Origin: Adineta steineri | Lineage: Eukaryota > Rotifera > Eurotatoria > Adinetida > Adinetidae | DNA: 64,000 bases | Direction: 5' to 3' | Assembly (NCBI GenBank): GCA_905250115.1 | Contig: CAJNOI010000185.1 | Coordinates: forward strand, 1-64,000 | In this document: piece after piece, positions 24,519 through 36,510 of the stretch | Layout of the letters: each line of letters begins with the position of its first letter | How positions within the stretch are numbered: the stretch's first letter is position 1 | Program-made: the position numbers and the translations under genes | Notes under the pieces: generated by a model | What the model saw: the letters and a program-made list of their open reading frames with translations, nothing else | Told to the model about the DNA's origin: nothing | The model's database searches: none

Positions 24519-27500
24519 TCACGAAGTTCTTAACCGGTTAAGTTTTTCACTATCATTATATTCTTCTGAATAACAATCTATTAAATGATCAAGTGATTTT
24601 CTTGAATGTTGATCAATCATTAATAACGCTATATCAATTTGTGAAAATTCAGTTAATTGAACAAGAATATCAAAACAAAATCGAACATAAGAAAATGGTA
24701 CTTCTTCCGTTGCATTTTTCTTTCGATATAAATCTTCAGCTCGAAGCATTATTCGACAAATATGAATAATAATTTCAAGAAGTTTTTTTGTTGGATAAGT
24801 TATTAATTGAAATGAATGAAGAATAAATGAACATTGTTCTTTAATATCAGTAATATTTTCTAAATCAATTGATGAATTCGGAAATATTTCTTCACAACGT
24901 ATTTGTTCAATTTGTTCATACGTAAGTTGATCTTCATTATTAACTTTTGATGATATAGAATTTATTCGTATTCGTCGTTTTTTTCGTGGAATTTGTTCAC
25001 GTCGATATGTATAATATTCTGCTAGAACGATTTGATTATGTGGTTCAATTTTAATGTATTCTTTTAATGTTAATTCATATGAATGATTATCATGAGATAA
25101 TTTATAAGCAGATGCTTTATAATATAAAGCAAGAATATTAGTTTTATCTTGTTTTAATACGAAATCACAATCATTTATTGCTTTTTGTGCCTAAAATAAA
25201 TCAATTAGAATTTATTCTGTTTTGTTTTTTGTTAATTTTTCTTTACCTCAAATACTTTTAAATAACATGATGCTCGTTTTAAATAAATTGAAATATTATT
25301 TGATTGTAATTCAATACAATATGTATAATATCGAATAGCAAGAACAAAACAAGCATCAGAATAAAATTCTTCAGCATATTTTTCATACCAATGATATGCA
25401 TTATTTTCTTCAAATGTGTTTTGATGTTTTAAATAAGTTAAAAAACTTTCATCATCATTTTGATCAGTTGGTAATTTTTCCCGCCATGTTTCAGCTTCAT
25501 TAGAATTTAATTCTATTGATAATCTAAATATATAAATATGGGTTCAATACCATTTAAAACTCGACAACAAGATAAATTAATTCAACAATTAAATAATAAA
25601 CATCGACAAATGATTTATGACAAATGGAAAAATGAAATTATTCAATATAGTATTATATTTGATAATAAAAATGAAATATATACTTCAAATGAATTCAATT
25701 CAAATGAACTACAAACGAAAAGGAAATCTCATAGATAAAACACGTGACTTTGGTTTTAGAATAATGATTAATAATAACAGGATAGAAGATTAATTTTCGA
25801 TGAATAATTATGTATACAATAATAATCGAATAACTAAACCGTATTTTACGTTCTATTTTTCAGTATAAAAATAAGGTACAATTATTTCTGTCTATGTAAT
25901 TAGTTTTCCGTTTCTAGAACTTAGTCGAACAGTCTATAGAATAGAATCAATTATGATCAGTATGCTCTTCGTCGAAATATAGATCGTTAAAAAGCGACAT
26001 CATCGAAGTTCGATAATCTTTATTTCGATGAAGTTCACTTCGACGATCTTATTTTCGACGATGAGCATTACAATCGGTATGTATGTTAAACGTCGAACGG
26101 TAAAATGTTGCATGATCAAAAAAATCGTGTTTGATGTTGATGATGGAATATTTATTTGATTTCAATGGGTGTGAGTACTAGAGATGTGCCGGACCAGTGC
26201 TGGTCCCGATCCCAGTTGCCAGGACCAGGATCGGGACTGAAAACTTAAACTTTACCGGGACTGGAATCAAAAGAAAAGCTTTACAGGGACTAGTACCGGG
26301 ACTGAAAAAAATTTACCAAGACCGGGATCGAGACCGAGACCGGGACCTAATAAAAGAAAATTTACCGGGACCTAAAAGGTTGGTTCCGCACATCTCTAAG
26401 TAGGTACGTATCCTCTCTTAACCCAAACCCATACTCACACCCACACCATAGCTAATCGACGAAACGATTTTAGAAGAAGACGAAGGAAAATACGAGAAAA
26501 TTTATTAGAACAAACAGCGAGACTGGTCAATGACAACATGTGAGCATTTTCGTAGCAAATCTTACAATTAACATTTCGATATGTAAAAGAAAGAAACTTA
26601 CTTGTTACATGCACGTTGTGCTGTACTACAGTGAAAACTATTCTTTGATATACGTGTATAATCTGCATAACTGAAAAGAGAACTGAAAAAAAAATCTTTT
26701 TTAGAAAATTATTTTTATTTTAATATTTTGCAATACTTACAATTTTTCTTTTTCAAATGCTTCAGCTCGACAAAATAATGCATCATTATCCATTTTATTA
26801 TATTGTAACGCTTCTGTAGCATATTGAATAGCATGTCTATAATCATTTAGTTTTAAATAACATTCCGAACACATCGATAATGTATTACTAATATATTCTG
26901 CATGATGATGATAATCTAAATATAATTAAATTAGATTATTTTTATTAATATTTTTATAGATTTTTATTACCAAGAATACCATTTTGAAGCATTTTTTTTG
27001 ATGCTTCAATAGCATTTTTATACTTATACATACGATGAAATTGTTCAATATCACGTTGAATTGAATTCAATGACCATGGTCGATCAGAAACTGATAATGA
27101 ACGACGATTTGATTGTAAACTATTTGAATCATGTAACCAACTTTGAATTAAAGAACTAAAATTTGAAATTTGTACCATATCATCATTCGCTGTATTTTGC
27201 ATATATCTATCATTATTATTTTTCCATGGTAATAAAGTACTCTATTTAATAAACAAAAAATTCAAAAAATATCTCAAGAATTATGTTGATACTTACTGTA
27301 CTGCCTAGATGTGATGTTGATGGTCTATGATAATCATTATATGCGCTATTATCATTTTCACTTGTTGTAGTGCGTGAAATAGTAGGAAGATGATATGGTT
27401 CATTATTTTTATTAGCTGCAGTTGCAATACTATGATCAATCGTATTAGATTTTTCTAATAATGGTGTTATTGGTGGTGTTTCTAAAGGTCTAAGGTTGAT

Positions 27501-29923
27501 TAATGCAGGTACATCAGCATCATCGTCCATGGTTGGTGAAACATTTAAACTACGTGGATCACGTCCATCATCATCACTTAAATTTGTAACAAAATTAGCA
27601 CCAGCTTCATCACCCAATGCTATATCTTCATCATCATATTCATTTAAAGATGATGTATGAAATGGATCTATATTATGATTATCATGGTCAGAATTAGCAT
27701 TTTCATAAAAGGCAATATTCATATCCATAGAAGAAGCTGTATTATAGTTAATATGTTCATCCTCAAGATGGATAGATGTATCTTTCAAAGATTTAATCTA
27801 ATAAAAATTCTTTTAATATTTCTATTAAATTAAATAAATATTACTTACAATTGATTGTATATTAATTACTTCATGATTACTAGGTGTCTTTTTCATAAGT
27901 ATAATTCTATTTAATAAATGCTAAATATAGAAAATATTAAAATGCTATAGACATGAAGTATAACTATTATTTTTATGATTTATATTTTATGAAAAATCTA
28001 AAATGATGCAATCAAATTGATATATGATACTCTAAGATTATTTGAAACTATGCTCATTGATATTAAATCAAGAGGGTAATAGCTGGCACCAAGCACCTTA
28101 GCACTTGCTCAGCGCCTCAGCCAAGGAGATAAGAGCTGGCAACAAGTACCGAAAAACACCGAACAGGTGCTGAATGCTGGGTACCAACTATTATCCCCTT
28201 GGATCAACACCTCAGCATCTATTCAGCACTTCAGCACTTGCCCAACACCTCAGCATCCGTTCAGCATCTGTTCGGTGTTTTTCGGTGATGGGTGCCAGCT
28301 CTTACCCCCTTGTATTAAATTAGTTTAGTAATTGTTGAACTGAACTTCCAATTTCAAGCATGCTAATGTATTTTGTATCGATATTTTTTCTTATTTCAGT
28401 TTTTAACTTTGAAAATATCACAGCGAAATACACAAGATAAGGAATAGTATAAGAAAGACATGTTCATATCTTTTGCATGCATAGGTAAACCCTTCATAGG
28501 ATCTGAGACCCCCTAGCCCTCGTCTGGTTTAGACATGACCCAATCCCTAACTCAAATTCGAACCGTTTGGGAGTTTGGGAGTTTGGGTATTGAGTTTAAG
28601 TTTGAGTTTGAGTTTGAGTTTGAGTTTGAGTTTGAGTCTTTTCTTTAATTGCCATCAATGTATCAAAAATAGTGTCTTTTTCAGATTAAAAAAGCACAAA
28701 CCCAAACTCAAACAGTTTAGGTTTGGGTCATGTCTAGTCTGGTTACGCGCCTATAGGTGACCATAACTTATAAAGTTTTGTAAATTTCATAAAAATCTTT
28801 AAAGAATAACTATCAATTAGTATCTTACTTGTGCTTCAAAATTGTCAGAATCAATTGTAAGTAAATATTCTAGGTCACGTTTTCCTTCATCATATTGTTG
28901 ATCAATACAATAACATAATGCTCGATGATATAAAGCTAAAAAAGAAGAATACAATAAATATAATAAAGACTTCTTTGAATCAACCTGTAATATGTGCTGC
29001 ATTAATTTTTAATACTTGAAAACAATCTTGAATTGAAGCATTATAATCATTTAATTTAAAATCTATATGAATAATAAAAATTTAATAATAAAATAGTTTA
29101 ATATTAACATACATGCTATAGCACGATTATAATAAGTAAATATATTTTCATCAAGTGAAAGACTTTTTGTATATAAATCAATAGATTGTTGATAATCATC
29201 TGAATAAAATGCTGTATTTCCATTTAAACGATGTTGTCTAGCCATATGACGACGTTTATTTATTTGATACGATTCATCACTAGTATCATTTTCATCAATA
29301 TTATCGAAATCATGAGAAACGTTTTGTTCATGTCTATATTAATCAAAGAAATAAATTATTTTATATAAATAAATACACTTACTCTTTCCATTCTGTATCA
29401 CTTTTTGGTAGTATTTCATGATTATCATTATTTATCACAGATATTGATGAAGTTCTATTAGTCTATGGAGAATAATGAGATAATATATTTTTTTCTATAG
29501 GAAATTAATACATACATCTTTATCATTAATAGTATTTCTAAGAGAAGAAATATTATCCGTATATTGTGAATTAACAAATGGAACTTTTCCTTGTTGAAGT
29601 ATTTCACTAGAAAAAAAAATATTTAGTTTTTCCTATCATTTCTATTTATTTCTATTACTACCTATTGGGTTCAATATTTCGAATTCGATCAAGTGTCAAT
29701 TGTTCCAATAATGGATATGGACCTACTTCTCCTCCGCTATTAACATATACACATAAATATATGATTAAGTTAGAAGAATTCTTTAATTTTACATTAATTC
29801 TTTATATATACGTTCAAGTTCAATTCCATCTGTACAATGTTCTATATATTTATGTTCTATATGATTTAATGGTATATTATATTTTTTTGTATGATTTGAT
29901 AGGATTGTTGTTGCGTCATTCAT
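24519..29923 (-). CDS. SPAG1: SPAG1-like TPR protein (dynein arm assembly)
   Basis: Exons 29923-29793, 29736-29662, 29606-29516, 29462-29383, 29333-29113, 29062-28985, 28935-28829, 27920-27849, 27797-27297, 27241-26971, 26915-26741, 26682-26602, 25523-25247 and 25190-24519 give 943 aa, close to human SPAG1. SPAG1 (DNAAF13) is a cytosolic factor for pre-assembly of axonemal dynein arms, working with HSP70/HSP90. The N-terminus YNIPLNHIEHKYIEHC, then GGEVGPYPLLEQL, matches the SPAG1 head. A first TPR cluster starts near GNTAFYSDDYQQSIDLYTKS. An acidic disordered linker fills exon 9, with more TPRs in exons 10-12. TWREKL occurs at the equivalent place in SPAG1. The last exon matches the RPAP3/SPAG1 C-terminal domain. 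The first ATG directly follows a TTTTTCTAG acceptor, suggesting a 5' UTR intron or trans-splicing. Introns 7 and 12 are ~0.9-1.1 kb and carry MITEs. Confidence 0.88.
25538..25738 (+). CDS. Small ORF, 66 aa, antisense inside SPAG1 intron 12; function unknown
   Basis: A single-exon frame with Met start (MGSIPFKTRQQDK) and TAA stop, on the opposite strand to SPAG1 and only 15 nt from its exon 13. It is hydrophilic and rich in Lys, Asn and Gln, with no TM segment. Codon choice (CAA, AAT, GAA, CAT) resembles neighbouring exons. I do not recognise the family. It may be a genuine nested gene, part of a larger one, or chance in AT-rich DNA. Confidence 0.35.
   Translation: MGSIPFKTRQQDKLIQQLNNKHRQMIYDKWKNEIIQYSIIFDNKNEIYTSNEFNSNELQTKRKSHR
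26166..26447. mobile_element. MITE with TAGAGATGTGC termini inserted in a TG-rich hairpin
   Basis: The element at 26179-26398 starts TAGAGATGTGCCGGACC and ends GGTTCCGCACATCTCTA (one indel and one mismatch between arms). The inside is a degenerate GACCGGGAC repeat. Directly outside are GGGTGTGAGTAC (left) and TACTCACACCCACACC (right), the two arms of the short hairpin family seen elsewhere in the window. The termini look hAT-like, but I cannot find a clean 8-bp duplication. It lies in SPAG1 intron 12. Confidence 0.7.
28061..28320. mobile_element. Compound hAT-like MITE, 244 bp, perfect 8-bp TSD
   Basis: The element at 28069-28312 has termini CAAGAGGGTAATAGCTGG and CCAGCTCTTACCCCCTTG (two mismatches), flanked by TATTAAAT on both sides (28061-28068, 28313-28320). 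Second inverted copies of the termini are inside (28122 onward and ending 28201). The body is full of CAGCACCT/AGGTGCTGA repeats. It lies in SPAG1 intron 7. Confidence 0.88.
28522..28744. mobile_element. hAT-like MITE, 207 bp, perfect 8-bp TSD
   Basis: The element at 28530-28736 has identical 14-bp termini TAGACATGACCCAA, flanked by GTCTGGTT on both sides (28522-28529 and 28737-28744). The interior is a GTTTGAG-type microsatellite (about 28594-28640), which produces a spurious Leu-Ser open frame. It is in SPAG1 intron 7, 209 bp from the previous MITE. Confidence 0.88.
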
Positions 29924-30306
29924 CTAGAAAAATTATGACGAAATATATATATAGAAATTTTGTATGTTAAGTACTTTTACAATGAAGGTTATTCGTTTTC
30001 ATATCTATGTAGGCGAATAGAATAATCATTAGACGTAGTTTTAGATTATTCTCGTTTTTCTAAGTGCGAATCGATTGAGATAAATATGTTAACAACACTT
30101 ATCTCATATATCTTCATTTGTATGTTATACAATACGTCATTGAGAAGAAAAAAAACAAGAAAAGAATATAATACAGAAGTGCATTTCTTTATAGAGATAA
30201 GATAGTTTCAGAATGTATAAATACAAAAAGTAACTACTCGTTTTGTTTATCAGTTGAATTAGTTATAACCAGACATACACACAAGATCATTTTGTATTAT
30301 AATAAA
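29924..30306. promoter_or_regulatory. 383-bp divergent intergenic region SPAG1(-)/NPC2(+)
   Basis: The two start codons face away from each other across 383 bp, so this segment must hold both promoters and 5' UTRs. It is AT-rich, with no box element I can name with confidence. Shared promoter elements are possible but not shown. Confidence 0.45.
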
Positions 30307-30947
30307 ATGACTTGTAATCGATTAACATTATTTCTTTTCTTTCTACTTAATTTAACTATTTGTGCATCTCAATTACAACATCCATTTAAACAATGTTCAT
30401 GTATGTTTATTGTTTTTTGTTGTGTTTTTTCTTATCTTTTGTTTTCTAGCAAGAAGAACTGGTGAAGTTCTAAAAGCTTCAGTAAATGCTCCATGTGGTA
30501 AAGAATATTGTACATTTTATAAGGGTACTGATGCTCGTCTTGAATTTACATTTAAATTACGTAAGATAATAAACTTTACAAAAAATAAAATAATCTAACT
30601 ACTACTTTCTATTAGGTAAGAAAGCTCATAAAGTACGCGCTAAAGTTACAGCAACAATAGGTACAATCGATCATGATTTTGTTCTACCAAATCATGATGT
30701 TTGTCAATTACTTGGTGGTTGTCCACTTAAAATCGATCATCCTTATTCATATCATAATAGTATGTTTGTTAGTCCAACATATCCATCTGTATGTTAGAAA
30801 TAGATATTTTTCTTTCTGATTCTATGAAAAATTTCATTTCAGGTTAAAATCAATCAAATGCGATATTATTTAATCGATGGTAAAGGACGCGAAGTTGCTT
30901 GCGTTTCATTACCCGTGATGATTACTGAAAAAGACTCAAAACCATAA
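30307..30947 (+). CDS. NPC2: NPC2-like ML-domain lipid-binding protein
   Basis: Exons 30307-30400, 30450-30560, 30616-30788 and 30843-30947 give 160 aa, a usual NPC2 length. The N-terminus is a signal peptide (hydrophobic core LFLFFLLNLTI, likely cleavage after CAS). Six Cys in the ML pattern can form the three disulfides: QCS, PCGKEYC, VCQLLGGC and ACVSLPV. ML proteins bind sterols or other lipids in a beta-sandwich pocket; NPC2 passes cholesterol to NPC1 in lysosomes, and invertebrates have expanded sets with other ligands. Orthology to NPC2 proper is not certain. Divergently placed from SPAG1. Confidence 0.85.
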
Positions 30948-31180
30948 GTGGTAGCAACCAATTTAGACATTTTATTCTTGTTAAGAAGAAAAAAACATTT
31001 CTTTTTTTTTGTCAAGCATATCATATATATACATAAATATGATTTTTCTTTCTTTTCTATCAACGATTTCTTTTTTTTTTTTAAGTTGAGTAAAGCGCAA
31101 TAAAAGAATATAAAAAAAACACACACGGACTTCTAACTCATTTAAAAGGAATAAAAGAAAAAGAAAGTACAAGAACAACA

Positions 31181-31868
31181 ATGCCATTCCTTAAGGATCG
31201 TATATTTAATACTGATTCTACTCAATCGACGAGTAAGACTATCTATCTAAACACCTATATATTTTTTTCTCTTATTCTTCTAAGGTTCAATAACTGAGTA
31301 TAATACACATTATATGTTACCACGTCGAGAAGATTATATTCCTCATGTAGCTTTACCAAAATTTGGTAATAATCGAATACCAACACGTAGTCGTTCATTT
31401 CTCTCTTTCGACGTCGATCCAAATTTTATACCAAAAACATCTGAATATGGTCTAGGTTTTACTAATCATCGTCCTAAACGACCTTATGTCTTTCAGGCTA
31501 AATCAACTCATATATTTGATGATCCTTTTCCAGCACCGGATCCAATTCGTTTAAACTCATCATCATCAGTTATAAAATCTAGTGAATATCAGGCACGTTT
31601 CGCAAATAATCGTACGAAAGACTTAGTCGCCGGACAGATTTCTTCTCAAGCTAATATTCCATCAGATCCAAAATTAAAAAAAGAACGTATGACACGTAGT
31701 CAATATTTTCATGATCTTATTACTGATAGTGATAAATCTAATGGTGGACAACGATATTTTGGTAATAGCGAACAACGTCTTGCTTTTCAATGGCCTTCTC
31801 ATATACAAGAAGAAATTTCTAATACGTATCAACCAACTTTTCGACAAAGTCTCTATACTTCAAATTAA
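31181..31868 (+). CDS. Small basic protein with SEY repeats, possible microtubule-associated protein
   Basis: Exons 31181-31232 and 31285-31868 give 211 aa. It has no signal peptide, TM segment or enzyme motif. Two imperfect repeats are visible, SEYGLGFTNHRPK and SEYQARFANNRTK, and the sequence is rich in Pro, Arg, Ser and Asn. SEY/F-type short repeats are seen in ciliary microtubule-binding and inner proteins (MDM1, SAXO, SPMIP groups), so an axonemal role is a guess strengthened by cilia genes nearby. It lies 233 nt after NPC2 on the same strand and is convergent with COQ7 (51 nt between stops). Confidence 0.75.
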
Positions 31869-31918
31869 ATTCATTAAAAATAAAGACAAGAATTTCATAA
31901 CTTTTTTTAAATTTTAAT

Positions 31919-32812
31919 CTAAATACGTTCAGTTAAATAGATACCAAGACGACAACCCAATTTAATAACACTAGTCAGATTACGATAGAAAGGTGCCTGA
32001 AATAAAACAAAACAATAGATCATATAAAAAAGAATCAAATCTCTACTTGTTCTGCATTATTAGCTAAACCAGTATCATGATGTTGAGATTCATCGTCACG
32101 AAATTTCCTAATTGTCTATAAACAAAAATTAAGATAGTTCTTTGTTTTTTTCAAAAAATATTTTTCTTACTTCAATCAGATCTTTGTCTTTTGTTTGATC
32201 TGCATGTTCCATTAAATCACGTAATTGACTATTTTCGAAATAACAAGATTAGAAGAAAAAATAACATATTTAACATTATCTCACTTATTATAATGTTCGC
32301 CAATAACAGCTTCAACAGCAACTGTACATGCCATAGCTGCTTCTTTACCTAATAGAGCCGTTCCAGCACCTAGAGAAATTCGTTTTTTTTCATTACACAA
32401 AAAGATCATTACAAAATACCTAATGCATAACCAGCAATATTAGCTATCGGTAATAATGCTGATGGTCGTGCTTTATATTTTGGTATTAATTCATTAAATT
32501 TTGCTAAATGAGCTTTTTCTTCATCCCACATATGCTGTTCAAATAGAAGAAGAAAAAAAAGACAGTTTCCTATTTTTTTCCTATTTGTAAGAGATTTACT
32601 TGAATTGTAGGTCCAACATCTGTATGACCTAAAACGGCCATTTGTCCAGCATAAATTCTATCAGCAGCTAATTCTCCTGCCTGATCAACACGTATAATTT
32701 TATCAATAAGTTCTCGAGTTTTTTGTTCTGGTTTCACATCAAATGTAGCTAATGATGATAAAAAACGACGAGATTCTGATCGAAATATAACTTTCGAAAG
32801 AAAACGAGACAT
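31919..32812 (-). CDS. COQ7: 5-demethoxyubiquinone hydroxylase (COQ7)
   Basis: Exons 32812-32600, 32534-32420, 32369-32285, 32228-32171, 32115-32047 and 31996-31919 give 205 aa. It hydroxylates demethoxyubiquinone in ubiquinone synthesis at the mitochondrial inner membrane. The N-terminus ([20 protein letters not shown]) is a basic, hydroxylated matrix-targeting peptide. The di-iron ligands are in place: DQAGELAA, then DEEKAH (ExxH), VEAVIGEHY, and RDDESQHHD (ExxH). The C-terminus [12 protein letters not shown] is the conserved family tail. An AG acceptor-like TTATAG lies about 10 nt upstream of the ATG. Confidence 0.96.
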
Positions 32813-33040
32813 GAAAATTGATCTATAAAGTTAATACAAACTGAATAATTTATCAAAAATACAAAAGAAAAAAGGTAAATAATGCAACCGATTATAAAAA
32901 AGAAGAAGAAGAAAACATTGCAAATAAATTCAACATCAAAACAAAGAAGAAACTACTGATATTCTTCTTTGGAAGAGAAGTTATGCAAAGGATATAGGCA
33001 AAAAAAGAAGCACTCTATGTAAGTTTAAATAAAAAATATA

Positions 33041-34706
33041 TTATTCAGTAGAATTATCAGTCACATTTCGATTAGCCCATCCAATTAATTCAAATCGTGG
33101 TTCATTCTCTAGATCTTTCTTTTCACCATACGGACAAGTTATCATATGTTGATTCATTGATGTTAATTTATTTGGTATTTTTAATTGCCATTTCGGAACA
33201 GCAGATGAAGTATTTGTAAATAACCAATGCTAAAAGAAAAGGTTTTTTATGAAAATAATCAATAAATATATCTATTTACTTTTTTTCGTTCAATCCAAGT
33301 TATATCACCATGTATAAGTGGATGACGTTCATATTCAGTAATTACAATACCTCGAGAAGGTAATAAATCTTCACATAAAGCTCGTAGACGCTAAAATATT
33401 CTCATATTTAGAACAAAAATAAGTAAATAATAATGAATATCTTACACGAGAAACAAGTGAAATATTTCTTAATGATAAACTATCCAATTCTAAAAGAATT
33501 TTTTCAAGAATTTCTGATGGTAAATCAAGTAAACTAAATATTTTATTTGGATCTATAGTTATTGTTGGATGCCATTCAAAAGCAACAGCATCATTTGTTT
33601 GATCAAAACGCATACGAATTGATTCTCCATCAATTCGACAAGGTTCAAGACGTTCATATTGAAATGTACATCCATATTGAGATTTCGGACATTGTTGTAT
33701 TAATGATGTATTAAGTATACAATCAAAACGAAAATGTGTAAGCCAATGTTGTTCCATTTCATCTCGACGACATAGTGCATGACAATAAAAACGAGGTGAT
33801 TTATTAAATGTTAAAATAGTTTTTGGATATTGATTTGAAGAAAAATAATTTAATCGATAAATATGTGAAGTAGGTAATTCAGTATCTGATATAAGCGGCA
33901 TAGGAGAATAGTAGTCTGAAGAAGATTCACTAGTTGAATGTACTGGAGGAGAAGCAGGAGGTGGTTGAGAGATATCAGATGAATTAATTAAAGTTGAAGA
34001 CATTTTTACTAAGGATGGAGTTGTTCTTTGTTCAGATGAAGTATTATAATTTAAGTTAAATTCAGCCATTTGTTCTTGTTCTTCTACAAATAAAGATTTG
34101 TTTTAATTAATTTACAAAATTCGAATTACCTGGAGTCAATCCTGAAAGACGCTCTTCTTCTTCGTCTTCTAAATGCCTAAGATGATTCCGACATGTACTA
34201 CATATAGCACCATCTCCTCTATTTAACATACATTCAGGCATTGTTATATAACGATATATTTCACTTCGAATTAAATTTTCTCCTTGTTTATTGTTTTTTG
34301 TCGTTTTATATATTTCCGGATATAATTCTTTTTGTTTTTTTTCAAATTCTGTTATATGTTCATACCATATATTATCACGAAGAGCAATTGTTTGAATAAG
34401 ATTATCATTTATTGTATTGTCAAGTTTATCAAAATGATAATCATGATTATATATAAATGTACAAACAGTAATAGAAGCAGGACATACACGTAAATGTTTA
34501 GTAAGATTACAACGTCGAATTGTCATTGGACATCCATAATTAGCATTTAAACAAGATGTAAAAATATTTGGACAAATATATTCATGATCATTACGTTTAC
34601 ATTCATGCATACGAGCAAAACATCCATGTGGACAAGATATTACTGGACAAGAAGATGAATGAAGACAATTTATTAGAAAACATTTATCACAATGTTCATG
34701 AGTCAT
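33041..34706 (-). CDS. FBXO30/FBXO40-type F-box protein with TRAF-type zinc finger
   Basis: Exons 34706-34130, 34083-33446, 33390-33280 and 33229-33041 give 504 aa. The N-terminus HCDKCFLINC...CPHGCFARMHECKRNDHEYICP, then NYGCPMTIRRCNLTKHLRVCPAS, is the Cys/His TRAF-like zinc finger of FBXO30/40. A Ser/Pro-rich low-complexity segment covers ~200-250. The F-box is near residues 370-410 (LDLPSEILEKILLELDSLSL). The tail matches the FBXO30/40 C-terminus (SRGIVITEYERH...WIERKKHW). It should act as the substrate receptor of an SCF ubiquitin ligase; vertebrate relatives act in muscle atrophy, which cannot be carried over to a rotifer. It is shorter than the vertebrate proteins (~700+ aa), mostly in the linker. 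Confidence 0.88.
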
Positions 34707-36510
34707 CTGAAATAAATGGAATATTTTTTCGTATTGTGGTCAATATTCAGTTTTATATATATATATTGAATGATATGACTAACTGTTTTTGAAAATATGA
34801 CATCATTTATTCGGTTAATGAGGAAGTACGAATGACAAAAATATTGCATAATCAATATGACATATTAATTGAAGTCAAATGTAGTAGATGTTTATTTCAA
34901 AATCAGAAGAAAAAAAAACATGATATATCCTGAGTGTAGGAAAAGAATTTGCTATTATTTATAGATATAATCATAAGGGAAAGACGAAGATACAGGTAGC
35001 TTTCATCCTATTGGTCTTCAGATAGCCATTAAGATTGTATTAGTGACTTTACAATCTATTTAGACATACAAGTTATCCGGGAATAATGAATGAGAATATT
35101 ATATATATATACTTGTGTTTATTTTGAGAAGGATATTCAACAGAGTAAAATTTAATATATGTGGTAAGATGCTCGAATTTTGTATGATTTCCTAACGTCA
35201 TAGGTGGAAAAATTCTAATTGAGATTTTTATTACAAATAAAAGTCGATAGCATGATGAACTATTCTTAGAATTTCTAGGAACAGTTTTCAGATCATCTGT
35301 CTATTACAACTGATAATCGGTAAATAAATTTGCTCAAACAATATAGGCTGTGGTATTTTTTATTTTCATTGTTAAAATATTGCTTGAAACAGCCAGAAAA
35401 CCTCATCTGTGTATAACAGATATTACTCAAGATTTTTTTAAAGTATGCGTATATATAATTCTTTATTGGAATAAAGATTTGGAATGAACCGATTTTTCAT
35501 TTCTCGTCATCAATGAATATGCTCAAGTACTTTTGTATGAACAAAGGTTCAAAGAATTCATCATTAATGAATGAAATAGCTAGAATATTAGTTGGATAAT
35601 CTTCAAAATTAGAAAAACAAAGGAATGACGAGATAAATAGCTGAGAAAAATAAATGTAATCTCACTATCATTAATGTTCTTATTTATTGTAAAGAACTTC
35701 ATTTGATTGTTATCATATGTGTATGTGATGCATGCATGCCCTCTTCATAGATGGTTCTGTAATACTAAGTTTCTATAGGTACAAATTTTATCCACTAGTT
35801 TTCAACGATAAATAATAACATGTATATATATTATTGAAGCATCACAAAAGAAAATATCTATTTTTATCAATATTTTAGTATATATATTAATAAATTGAAA
35901 ATTGAATTGACTTATCTATAGATTATTATTTAAAAAATAATGAAATATACAAGTTCAATTAATTTTTAAACAATATATTAAATGATTTTTATAATAGTTA
36001 TCTTTTCATAGATTTTATTCTATACAATTTTGATTTCTGTAGAGTTTCAATGCGAAATGAATTATTAGACACATATAATTGCGATTTTTTCTATGTTCAC
36101 TACGAGTAATCAACAGAATTTATCACTAAAATCTTGTAGATACTCATTAATGATTGAACAATTTTGCAATAGACTACTTATTTTCTATCTTCAGATAATA
36201 AACAATATATTGAACATAATTTATATCTAACTAAAAAGAACAAAATAATTTCTATGTAATAAGCTTTGTGTGTTGAATAGCCTTGTTTTATTGATTACTT
36301 GACGTATCGATTATTGAAGGAAGAATAGCAATCATAACGAGCAAAATATTGACATTGAAATTTATGACTAAAGTTATTTTTTTAGTTCAATTGTAAATAG
36401 TTTATATACCGACGAATAGAAATATTCAAGATGTCCGCAAACGACTTTTTTAATTGCTATATATCTATATGTTTCAAAAGAAATTTTCTATTGTTTATTA
36501 TTTTAGACAA
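34707..36510. other. 1.8-kb divergent intergenic region
   Basis: Lies between the start of the F-box gene (-) and the start of the FASTK-like gene (+). AT-rich, no long open frame. A TTTTAG acceptor-like site sits 4 nt before the downstream ATG at 36511. I recognise no repeat or RNA gene. Confidence 0.55.

Noticed and set aside
26435..26668. Alternative end of SPAG1 (minus ORF ending AMVWV)
   Set aside because: Splicing 26602 to 25523 restores a TWREKL-containing region as in SPAG1; the ORF runs into intron and hairpin sequence.
28575..28760. ORF with a Leu-Ser repeat
   Set aside because: Produced by the microsatellite inside a MITE.
30866..31187. Minus-strand ORFs rich in Phe and Lys
   Set aside because: Antisense to NPC2 last exon and its A/T-rich 3' flank; no domain.
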